Under the pieces are notes generated by a model that was not told where the DNA came from, made no database searches, and worked only from the letters and a program-made list of their open reading frames with translations. A program made the translations under genes and the position numbers. Below are positions 51,145-58,397 of a stretch of 64,000 nucleotides of DNA, piece by piece; position 1 is the stretch's first letter, and every line of letters starts with the position of its first letter. Origin of the DNA: Streptomyces sp. CB02959 (GTDB lineage Bacteria; Actinomycetota; Actinomycetes; Streptomycetales; Streptomycetaceae); contig NZ_NNBP01000011.1 in NCBI RefSeq assembly GCF_002803155.1, positions 62,001 through 126,000 on the forward strand, given 5' to 3'.

Positions 51145-52509
51145 TCAGCCGGTGGTCAGGGGCAGGCCGGCATCGGCGGCGGCGTCGAAACCGTCGTCGA
51201 CGGCGACGACGTCCCGGCCGGTCGCGTCCAGCAGGGACGCGGCGATCGCGGCGCGCATGCCGCCGGCGCAGTGCACCCACACCGTCCCGGGCGGCACTTC
51301 GCCGAGGCGGCCGTGGAGTTGGTGGAGGGGGATGTGCGCCGAGCCCTCGATCCAGCCCTGCGCGCGCTCGGAATCACGGCGGACGTCCAGGACCACCACG
51401 TCATCGGTGCCGCGTGCGGCGAGCCCGGCGAACGTGGAGCGGGGGAAGGAGGCGGGCTTCTCGCCCCGGGGGAGCCAGGCGTCGGGGCCACCGGTCGCGG
51501 CGGCGGCCGGGCGGTCGATGCCCACCCGCACGAGTTCGCGCTGGGCGGCCGCGAGCTGCTCGGCCGATTCGGCGAGCAGGGTGACCGGCTTGCCCCAGGG
51601 GATCATCCAGGCCAGGTAGGTGGCGATCTTGCCGTCCGCCTCGAAGTTGAACGAGCCCGCGACGTGCCCCTCGGCGAACGCGACGCGGCTGCGCAGGTCG
51701 ACCACCCATTCGCCGGCCGCCAGGCGTGCGGCGATCTCGGCGGCGTCGGCGAGCGCGGGCGGGGTCAGGTCGACCGGGTCGGGGCCCGCCGCGTTGGCCG
51801 GGCCCATGTGCACGTAGTAGGCCGGTACGTCCTCCAACCCGGCCAGCAGGTCGGCGACGAAGGTGTCGACGTCGACGGTGAGTGCGGTGTTGGTGGCCTT
51901 CTCCTTGCCGATGGTGGTCCGGTCGCCCTCGGACTGGGCCGAGGAGCAGAAGCTGCCGAAGCCGTGGGTGGGCAGCACCGCCGTCTCGTCCGGCAGGCCG
52001 GCGGCCAGGCGGTGGGCGGAGGCGTGCTGGGCGCGGGCCAGGCGCTCGGTCAGCCGCGGCTCGACCAGGTCCGGCCGGCCTACCGTGCCGATCAGCAGCG
52101 ACCCTCCGGTGAACACGGCCACCGGCCGGCCCGCCTCCCGCAGCACGTAGGAGGTGTGGTGCGGGGTGTGGCCCGGGGTCGCCAGCGCGGCCAGCGCCAC
52201 CCGGCTGCCGGGGTCGATCTCCACGGTGTCGCCGTCGGCGACCGGTATGCGGGCGAACGAGACGTTCGCGTCGGCCGGTACGAGGTACTGGGCGCCGGTG
52301 ATGCGGGCGAGTTCGAGGCCGCCGGTGACGTAGTCGTTGTGCACGTGGGTCTCCACCACGTGGGAGATCCGCACACCACGCCGGGCGGCTGCCGCCAGGA
52401 CCTGGTCGATGTCGCGCGGCGGGTCCACCGCCACCGCGGCGTTCTCGCCGCCGGCCAGGTAGCTGCGGTTGCCGAGCCCTGCCAGCTCGATGGTGTCGAC
52501 GAAGAACAC
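51145..52509 (-). CDS. Persulfide dioxygenase-rhodanese fusion (CstB-like)
   Basis: Protein of 454 residues. The N-terminal metallo-beta-lactamase domain has the iron site motif ETHVHNDYVTGG (HxHxDY) and TPGHTPHHTSYVL, as in ETHE1/CstB persulfide dioxygenases. Two rhodanese repeats follow: the first (VVDLRSRVAFAEGHVAGSFN) lacks a Cys in its loop; the last has the active WVHCAGGMRAAIA. The enzyme oxidises persulfides to sulfite and can form thiosulfate. The GTG at 52509 has AAAGGAG seven bases upstream. Two CstR operators lie just beyond it, so it is the first gene of the sulfur operon. Confidence 0.93.
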   Translation of the reverse strand: MFFVDTIELAGLGNRSYLAGGENAAVAVDPPRDIDQVLAAAARRGVRISHVVETHVHNDYVTGGLELARITGAQYLVPADANVSFARIPVADGDTVEIDPGSRVALAALATPGHTPHHTSYVLREAGRPVAVFTGGSLLIGTVGRPDLVEPRLTERLARAQHASAHRLAAGLPDETAVLPTHGFGSFCSSAQSEGDRTTIGKEKATNTALTVDVDTFVADLLAGLEDVPAYYVHMGPANAAGPDPVDLTPPALADAAEIAARLAAGEWVVDLRSRVAFAEGHVAGSFNFEADGKIATYLAWMIPWGKPVTLLAESAEQLAAAQRELVRVGIDRPAAAATGGPDAWLPRGEKPASFPRSTFAGLAARGTDDVVVLDVRRDSERAQGWIEGSAHIPLHQLHGRLGEVPPGTVWVHCAGGMRAAIAASLLDATGRDVVAVDDGFDAAADAGLPLTTG

Positions 52510-52535
52510 GCGGACGCTCCTTTCGCGGGGGAAAT

Positions 52536-52586
52536 TACCCCTGGGGGTATCTGTCACCACCGTAACACCAGTACCCCCGGGGGTAT
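52536..52586. promoter_or_regulatory. Two CstR-type operators in tandem
   Basis: TACCCCTGGGGGTAT (52536-52550) and TACCCCCGGGGGTA (52572-52585, a perfect palindrome) lie 27 and 63 bases upstream of the dioxygenase start. Both have the C-run/G-run form of the operator at 49671. Confidence 0.82.
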
Positions 52587-52733
52587 ATTCCGTGGACGGG
52601 TCGCCATGCCCGGGTGGGCGTCCGGCGACTCCCGGATCCACCCGGGGCGCCTGCCGGGCTCCGGCGGCGACTTACGGGGCGCGGGTGGCCGACCGGGCGT
52701 GGGACGGCCACCAGTAGCCTGCGCGGATGACGC

Positions 52734-53378
52734 ATTCCGCACCCGCAGATCCGGGTCAGTGGCGAGCATGTTCGCGCGGCTGTCGCGCACTGTGTCGCCA
52801 CTCTTTCCGGCGCCCCCTCCACCCAGTGGCAGGCAGCCGCCGGCCAGCTGGAGTGGACGTGCTGGGAGACCCTGGAGCATCTCGCGGACGACCTGCTCAC
52901 CTATGCGCTGCGCTTCGGGCTCGCGCACCCGGGCGGCGTCCCGCGCGTACCCCTGCGTACTTCCACCGATCGCCCCCGAGGGCCGGCCAACGTCATCTTC
53001 GGCGACCCGGCGGCGGGGCCGGAGGGCCTGCTGACCGTCGTCGAGGCGTGCGGCGGACTGCTGGCGACCGTCGTGGACAGCGCCGCGCCCACCGCGCTCG
53101 CCCCGCACGTCTTCGGCGCCTCCGACCCGGAAGGGTTCGCGGCCATGGGCGTCGTCGAGACCCTCGTGCACACCCACGACATCGCTCGCGGGCTGCAGCG
53201 CGACGGGGACCCACCGGAGGACCTGAGCAAGCGCGTACTCGCCCGGCTCTTCCCCGACGTGACCCTCGCGGACAGCGCCTCGTCCACGCTCCTGTGGGCT
53301 ACCGGACGCCTCGAAACGCCCGCCCGTCCTCGCCGGAAGGACTGGCGCTGGTACGGAGCGCCGCGCGGGCGGCACTGA
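52734..53378 (+). CDS. Maleylpyruvate isomerase/DinB-like protein with a disturbed start
   Basis: Frame encoding about 214 residues of a mycothiol-dependent maleylpyruvate isomerase-like (DinB fold) protein: HVRAAVAHCVATLSGAPSTQ, WTCWETLEHLADDLLTYALR with the metal-binding His, and GVVETLVHTHDIARGLQ with further His. The frame has no ATG or GTG near its 5' end: a TGA lies at 52728, and the best upstream ATG (52727, MTHSAP) is one base out of register. Removing one base after ATGACG would give MTIPHPQIRV, the expected start for this family. So either an ATT start at 52734 is used or the gene has a one-base insertion. Confidence 0.62.
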   Translation: MPHPQIRVSGEHVRAAVAHCVATLSGAPSTQWQAAAGQLEWTCWETLEHLADDLLTYALRFGLAHPGGVPRVPLRTSTDRPRGPANVIFGDPAAGPEGLLTVVEACGGLLATVVDSAAPTALAPHVFGASDPEGFAAMGVVETLVHTHDIARGLQRDGDPPEDLSKRVLARLFPDVTLADSASSTLLWATGRLETPARPRRKDWRWYGAPRGRH

Positions 53379-53503
53379 CCCGCGCCCTCGGTGGGGAACG
53401 GCGTCCGGTGGCGTCGCCAGGACGGCGTGCGGGCGGGGTTCACGGTCTCGGCCGGGGCGGTCGCCCGTAACCCGCTCCGGCCGCCTCCTCGGGCGGTCGC
53501 GCG

Positions 53504-53800
53504 GTGGTGGTGCGGCGCGACCCGAGACGCTCGTCCCCGGGCGAGCACCCGGCCGTGTTCCACCTGTCGGTGGCCGAACAGGGCGCGGAACTCTATGCGT
53601 TCATGGTGCGGGGTACGGAGATCCAGCGCTCCGGCGCGATACCCGAGGCCCTGGACCCCGCCAGGCTGTTCCGCCCGGAGGACACCGGACCGGACTGTGA
53701 ACTGCGCGTGCTGGAGGCCCTGCACACCGAACTCGGCCTCTCGCTTCCGCCTGCCGCCTCGACGGTCCCGGGGCTCATGGGGCCGGTTCGACGCGGGTGA
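53504..53800 (+). CDS. Hypothetical protein or gene remnant
   Basis: A frame of up to 98 residues from GTG 53504. The part from EHPAVFHLSVAEQGAELYAF through MVRGTEIQRSGAIPEALDPA and RVLEALHTELGLSLPPAAS is protein-like and acidic; I do not know its family. The first codons (RRDPRRSS) look non-coding, so it is possibly the end of a larger gene. It overlaps the end of the convergent GntR gene by 26 bases. Confidence 0.4.
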   Translation: MVVRRDPRRSSPGEHPAVFHLSVAEQGAELYAFMVRGTEIQRSGAIPEALDPARLFRPEDTGPDCELRVLEALHTELGLSLPPAASTVPGLMGPVRRG

Positions 53801-54530
53801 GGTGGAGACCGATGCCGTAACCCGCGATGACCGTCAGGGTGTAGGCGTCGACGGGGACGCGGTCGGCGTCGTAGGCGATGCCGGTGATGGCCAGTGCGGG
53901 GTCGCCTGAGGACGCCCCGCACCGTTCGGCGTCCTCGGCGTCCAGCAGGGCGGGTTCGACGCGTTGCAGGCTTTCGGCGACCCGCCTTCGCGCCAGCGTC
54001 AGCGCGTCGACGAGGGTGGGGCCGGCCGCGAGGACATCGGCGGTGATGCGGTCGGCCACGGCCTGCGGGACGATGTCCGTCGCGATGCCGTAAGGGACGC
54101 CGTTGCGGAGCCTGGTGGCGCGGTAGCGGACCACGGGTGCGCCCACCGGGATCTTCAAGCGCGCGGCCAGGGCCTGGTCGGCACGGAGGGTGTCCTGGAC
54201 GCGGGCGCGTTCGCGGACGTGGTGGGCCTCGTTGTCCAAGTCGTCGAGGAAGCCGGTGTAGACCGGCCCCGACCGGGGGGACAGCGGCTCGATGGGCAGG
54301 GGGTCGGCGACGTAGCTGCCCGAGCCGCGGCGGCTGACGACGTACCCGGTGTCGCGGAGTTCGCCCAGCGCCTGGCGAACGGTGCTGCGGCTGGCCGACA
54401 TGGCCGCGGCGAGGTCGTCCTCGCTGGGCAGCCGCTGCCCGGGAGGGTGGTGCCCGGCCAGGATGCGGCTCTTGAGCGACATCGCGATACGCACGTACAA
54501 CGGGCGGTCCGGCCCTGGGGGGCGTGCCAC
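53775..54530 (-). CDS. GntR-family regulator with UTRA domain (HutC type)
   Basis: Regulator of 251 residues. The winged helix-turn-helix is at the N-terminus (YVRIAMSLKSRILAGHHPPG, LPSEDDLAAAMSASRSTVRQ) and the ligand-binding UTRA domain follows (RYRATRLRNGVPYGIATDIV; YDADRVPVDAYTLTVIAGYG). It is 50 bases downstream of the adenosine-deaminase-like gene on the same strand and probably represses that operon via the palindrome at 55601-55649. The effector may be a nucleoside or a related amine. GTG 54530 is used as start. Confidence 0.9.
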   Translation of the reverse strand: MARPPGPDRPLYVRIAMSLKSRILAGHHPPGQRLPSEDDLAAAMSASRSTVRQALGELRDTGYVVSRRGSGSYVADPLPIEPLSPRSGPVYTGFLDDLDNEAHHVRERARVQDTLRADQALAARLKIPVGAPVVRYRATRLRNGVPYGIATDIVPQAVADRITADVLAAGPTLVDALTLARRRVAESLQRVEPALLDAEDAERCGASSGDPALAITGIAYDADRVPVDAYTLTVIAGYGIGLHLTRVEPAP

Positions 54531-54580
54531 GGCGGGTTCCTCCTGCTAGCGGGTGCCGACCGCGGTCGCGTCGCAGTCCC

Positions 54581-55591
54581 TCATGGGCGGGTCTCCTGGA
54601 GTTCACGGGCGACGGCGGCCTTGGTCGCGGCAGGGGCGTAGGAGGCGCTCAGCGCGGTGATCTGGGCCTCCAGCAATGCCTGACGGGAGAAACCGTGCAG
54701 GTCATGAGCGGTCCGCAGCTCGTCGTTGAGGGTGGTCTGGAAGTAGGCGGGGTCGTCGGTGTTGAGCGTCACCGCCAGCCCCGCCCGGGCCAGTTCGCCC
54801 AGCACATGGCTCTCCGCGTCCTGCACGAGGCGGAGGGCGACATTGGAGGCGGGCGCCACCTCCAGGGGGATCCGCTGCTCGGCGAGGTGGGCGACGAGTG
54901 CCGGGTCGTCCAGGCAGCGGATGCCGTGCCCGACGCGATCCGCCTTGAGCGCCCGCAGGGCTCCCCAGATGCTCGCGGGACCGGCGGTCTCGCCGGCGTG
55001 CGGGAGTGAAGCCAGCCCGTTGGCCCTGGCCTTGGCGAACGAGGAGGCGAACAGCTCCGGCGGGAAACCGTGTTCCACGCCGCCCAGCCCCAGTCCGACC
55101 ACCGCTTCGGGAGCGTCCGGGCCCAGCAGGAAGTCGACGGTGCGGTGGGAGTCGGGGGCCTCGGCATTGCGGACGATGTCGCAGATCCAGCCGATCTCCA
55201 CCCCGTGCTCCGCGCGGGCCCGTCGACGTCCCTCGTCGAGCCCCGCGGCGTACTCCGCCAGCGCGATACCGCGGTGGTGGTGGCCCATGGGGGAGGTGGT
55301 CACCTCCGCGTAGCGGACGTTCTGCGCCGCCAGTTCGGCGGCGAGCGCGACGGTGGCGTCCGCGAAGTCCTCCGCGTTGCGCAGCACTCTCAGCCCCGTC
55401 ATGAAGAGCCGGCCGAAGTCCTCGAAGCTGCCGAACCGGTACAGCCCGGTCAGCTCCTCGGCGCTCCGCGCCCCCAAGGTGACGTCGTTCCGCTCCGCCA
55501 GCGCGAACAGCGTCGCGGGCCGCAGCGAACCCTCCAGGTGCACATGCAGCTCCACCTTCGGCAGCCGCTGGATCCACTCGTCGATTCCCAT
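54581..55591 (-). CDS. Adenosine deaminase-family enzyme
   Basis: Zinc hydrolase of 336 residues. Active-site motifs are KVELHVHLEGSLRPATL (HxH), SLPHAGETAGPAS (His and Glu), RVGHGIRCLDD and VTLNTDDPAYF (Asp pair). These fit adenosine deaminase and its relatives that act on adenine, aminodeoxyfutalosine or cytokinins. ATG 55591 (MGIDEWIQRL) is chosen because an upstream GTG at 55615 lies inside the palindromic operator; GGGGGA precedes the ATG closely. It forms an operon with the GntR-type regulator gene. Confidence 0.9.
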   Translation of the reverse strand: MGIDEWIQRLPKVELHVHLEGSLRPATLFALAERNDVTLGARSAEELTGLYRFGSFEDFGRLFMTGLRVLRNAEDFADATVALAAELAAQNVRYAEVTTSPMGHHHRGIALAEYAAGLDEGRRRARAEHGVEIGWICDIVRNAEAPDSHRTVDFLLGPDAPEAVVGLGLGGVEHGFPPELFASSFAKARANGLASLPHAGETAGPASIWGALRALKADRVGHGIRCLDDPALVAHLAEQRIPLEVAPASNVALRLVQDAESHVLGELARAGLAVTLNTDDPAYFQTTLNDELRTAHDLHGFSRQALLEAQITALSASYAPAATKAAVARELQETRP

Positions 55592-55600
55592 GATCCCCCC

Positions 55601-55649
55601 ATCTGTATGGCTCACCGTACAGATGATTTGTACGGTGAGCCATACAGAT
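55601..55649. promoter_or_regulatory. 49-bp near-perfect palindrome, likely GntR operator
   Basis: Two 21-base arms are perfect inverted copies (left 55601-55621, begins ATCTGTATGGCTCACC; right 55629-55649) separated by seven bases. Each arm contains a smaller TGTA...TACA dyad. It overlaps the expected promoter and leader of the deaminase gene, ten bases before its ATG. It probably holds two operator sites for the GntR protein. Confidence 0.75.
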
Positions 55650-55739
55650 CGACGAGTGGCGGCGTTCCCGCCCGCACGGCGACAAGCATGGAGCGCCGGC
55701 GGTCAGGACCCTGCCGCCGAACGGAAGGGCGGGCGCGGC

Positions 55740-56921
55740 TCAGGTCCGGTAGGCGTAGTACGCGGCGCTCGGGTACGACGCGACCAGGCTGGCCACCGAC
55801 CTGTTGTAGGTGTTGGTGGAGTGGTAGGTGACGTACGGCATGCCCTGCCGGCTGCGGTTGGTGACGATCATGGAGTGGTCCTTGGACCCGTCCCTGTCGA
55901 AGTCCAGCTGCAGTACGTCACCGATGTCCAACTGGTAGACGTTGGCGAGGCTGCTCGCCCGCTTGGAGGACAGGGCGAACCAGGAGAACTCGTTGACGCC
56001 GACGAAGGAGTCCGACTGGATCTCGGAGTTGCCGAACCACTTGTGGAAGTCCGTCGTGTAGCCGGGGACGTGCTGCCAACCGCCCGCCTTCAGTGCCTGG
56101 CTGACGAAGTTGGTGCAGTCCCCGCCGTCGCCGGCGCCGTTGAAGTCGGGGTAGTCCGGGTTGTATCTGCTCCAGTACGTCGTCGCGTAGGCCGCCATGG
56201 CGCGGTAGTCGTAGCCGGTGGCCGTGAAGTCCTTCGGGGCGGCCGGCGCGGGCCGGGTGGTGGCCGAGCGGGTCGCCGAGGGCGGGGTGTCGGAGGTGGT
56301 CGGCGCGGCGCCGAGCGGTTTGGCCACCTGGTTGACCGCGAGGTGGCCGCCGTCGGTGTCGCGGACCCCGGTCAGCTGCCAGTCACCCGTGCGGTCGGCC
56401 TGGAAGGTGAGTCGGTGGTGGGCCTGGAATCCGGTACTCCTGGGCTCGGTGCCCTTGGCCCCCTCGTACGCCAGGGTCGTGGTCTCGGTGACGTCGACCG
56501 TGGCCCGTCGCCCCGTCACCTCGGTGCGGTTCAGGGTGACTTCGGTACCGGCTCCGCTGTACTTCTCGCCGAGTTGGGCCAGGCGGGACTTGCGGGCGCG
56601 CAGTGCGTCGAGTGTCGAGCGCTCCTCGCGGGACTGCGTCGCGGACAGCCGCACCTTTCCGGTGAAGCGGGACGTCCGCCGCGGGGACGACTCCTGGTGC
56701 CCGCTCCGGGCGCCGTCGACCAGGGACTGCGTGCGGTCGGCGAAGACCGCATCGGCCAGGTGCTGGAATGCCGCCTTGGTGGCCGGGTCCACGGCCGGGT
56801 CGTCGGCGACCGCCGCGCTCGCGCTCCAGTTGGGGAGCCCGACGCCTGCGACCACTGAGGCTGCCGCCACCGCGATCACGGTGGCACGGCTCCGCCCGCG
56901 TCCTATTCTTCTCGATTTCAA
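55740..56921 (-). CDS. Secreted amidase-domain protein
   Basis: Exported protein of 393 residues. It starts with a basic signal peptide (ATVIAVAAASVVAGVG, cleaved near SASAA). A middle region of about 150 residues precedes a C-terminal putative amidase domain (PF12671), with YDYRAMAAYATTYWSRYNPD, GGDCTNFVSQALKAGGW (catalytic Cys) and KDHSMIVTNRS (His). Such domains are thought to cleave peptidoglycan peptides. The start is a TTG at 56921 with GAGGGGA seven bases upstream, which is unusual but well placed. It lies in a row of three exported cell-wall proteins on the same strand. Confidence 0.82.
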   Translation of the reverse strand: MKSRRIGRGRSRATVIAVAAASVVAGVGLPNWSASAAVADDPAVDPATKAAFQHLADAVFADRTQSLVDGARSGHQESSPRRTSRFTGKVRLSATQSREERSTLDALRARKSRLAQLGEKYSGAGTEVTLNRTEVTGRRATVDVTETTTLAYEGAKGTEPRSTGFQAHHRLTFQADRTGDWQLTGVRDTDGGHLAVNQVAKPLGAAPTTSDTPPSATRSATTRPAPAAPKDFTATGYDYRAMAAYATTYWSRYNPDYPDFNGAGDGGDCTNFVSQALKAGGWQHVPGYTTDFHKWFGNSEIQSDSFVGVNEFSWFALSSKRASSLANVYQLDIGDVLQLDFDRDGSKDHSMIVTNRSRQGMPYVTYHSTNTYNRSVASLVASYPSAAYYAYRT

Positions 56922-57041
56922 CGAAATTCCCCTCTATCTCGGTACACAGGCCGGACGGTCACATTTTTGCACGAGATGTGTGCATGTTGTGAAGGGGTGT
57001 GCGCGAGGGGAATCAGGCTGGTTCCGGGGTCACTTGGCGAG

Positions 57042-58331
57042 TCACTTGACGACCGTGGACCAGTCCGGTGACTGCGCCGGATCCAGCCCGCGCAGCCGCT
57101 GCAGCGTCTCGGGCCGCTGCGCGTCGAGCCAGTCGGCGAGCTCCTTGAAGGACACGCACCTGACGCCCTTCTTGGTGCAGGTGCCCTTGACCACCTTGTC
57201 GATGGCCTTCATGTAGATGCTGCCGTTCCAGTCCTCGAAGTGGTTGCCGATGAACAGCGGCGCCCGGCTGCCGTAGTAGACGCGGTTGAAGCCCGCCATG
57301 TAGGAGTCGACGGTCTGCTGCTCCCAGGTGGCGTACTTGGCCGGGTCGCCCTTGGTCTCGCCCTTGGACTGGTTGTAGAGGAAGTTGAAGTCCATCGACA
57401 GGCCCTGGTAGTTGCCGCCCGGGTACGGCAGCATCTGGAGCGGAAAGTCCCAGACGCCGTCCTTCTTGGCCGGCCATATCTGGAAGTCGCCGGGGGAGCT
57501 CGCGTCGTAGCGCCAGCCGTAGCTCTTCATGGCCTTGAGCAGGTTCGGCTGCCCCTCCAGGCAGGGGGCGCGCCCCCCGGTCACCTCCTTGCGGAAGTCG
57601 AACGGCAGGGCGGGAACGTCCCGATAGCCGGTGTTGGTCCGCCACTTCTCCACGAAGTCGTAGAACTGGTCGATCTCGCTCTTCCACTCCGCCACGCTCC
57701 AGTCACCGCCGCCCTTGGCGCCGCAGAAGTGGCCGTTGAAGTGGGTCCCGATCTCGTTGCCGTCCTGGTAGGCCGCGGCGAGCTGGGTCAGGGTGGTGCG
57801 GATGTGCTCGTCGGTGGGGTAGCTGATCGCGGCGGAGCCCACCGGGTGCCGGGGCGGGTGGTAGAGGTCCTGCTTGCTCTTGGGCAGCAGGTAGATGCCC
57901 GTGAGGAAGAAGGTCATGTGGGCGTCGTAGTCCTTGGCCAGCTCGCGGTAGTGCGAGAAGAGCCGCTCGTCGCCCTCCAGTGCGCCGTCCCAGGAGAAGA
58001 CGACGAACTGCGGCGGCTGCTCGCCGGGTTTGAGCGGTTTCGCCGCCAACTGCTTCTTCTGCGGGCCGGTGTAGGAGGTCGATCCGTCGCCGAGGACCTT
58101 GGTCCTGCCGTCCCAGGCCGGCTCCTTGCTGGGCTGCGCCGGACTTCGGTCGGCCGACGTGCTCTTGCTGCCGGAGGACGCCACGGCATCGCCGTTGGGG
58201 TGGTCGAGCACCAGGTACCCCGCGACGGCCGAGCAGACGACGAGGGCGGCCGACGCGAGGACTGCGGAACGGGTGCGGACGGTGCGGCGGGGTGCGCGTG
58301 CCTTGCGGCGGCGACCTGGAGTCGACTTCAT
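57042..58331 (-). CDS. Secreted polysaccharide-deacetylase-like protein
   Basis: Protein of 429 residues with one N-terminal helix (SAVLASAALVVCSAVAGYLV) and a hydrophilic spacer. The catalytic domain resembles NodB/polysaccharide deacetylases: the usual TFDDGP is FSWDGALEGD, and EIGTHFNGHFCG supplies a His pair. One of the two metal-binding aspartates is therefore not obvious, which marks a divergent subgroup. It may deacetylate a wall polymer or have lost activity. It starts at ATG 58331 and precedes the amidase gene, after the PBP gene. Confidence 0.8.
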   Translation of the reverse strand: MKSTPGRRRKARAPRRTVRTRSAVLASAALVVCSAVAGYLVLDHPNGDAVASSGSKSTSADRSPAQPSKEPAWDGRTKVLGDGSTSYTGPQKKQLAAKPLKPGEQPPQFVVFSWDGALEGDERLFSHYRELAKDYDAHMTFFLTGIYLLPKSKQDLYHPPRHPVGSAAISYPTDEHIRTTLTQLAAAYQDGNEIGTHFNGHFCGAKGGGDWSVAEWKSEIDQFYDFVEKWRTNTGYRDVPALPFDFRKEVTGGRAPCLEGQPNLLKAMKSYGWRYDASSPGDFQIWPAKKDGVWDFPLQMLPYPGGNYQGLSMDFNFLYNQSKGETKGDPAKYATWEQQTVDSYMAGFNRVYYGSRAPLFIGNHFEDWNGSIYMKAIDKVVKGTCTKKGVRCVSFKELADWLDAQRPETLQRLRGLDPAQSPDWSTVVK

Positions 58332-58397
58332 ACGGGGCTCAAATCTGCGAGGGGGGTTCCAGTGCGGATGCGGTGCGGGTACGGGGTGGTCCGGCGG

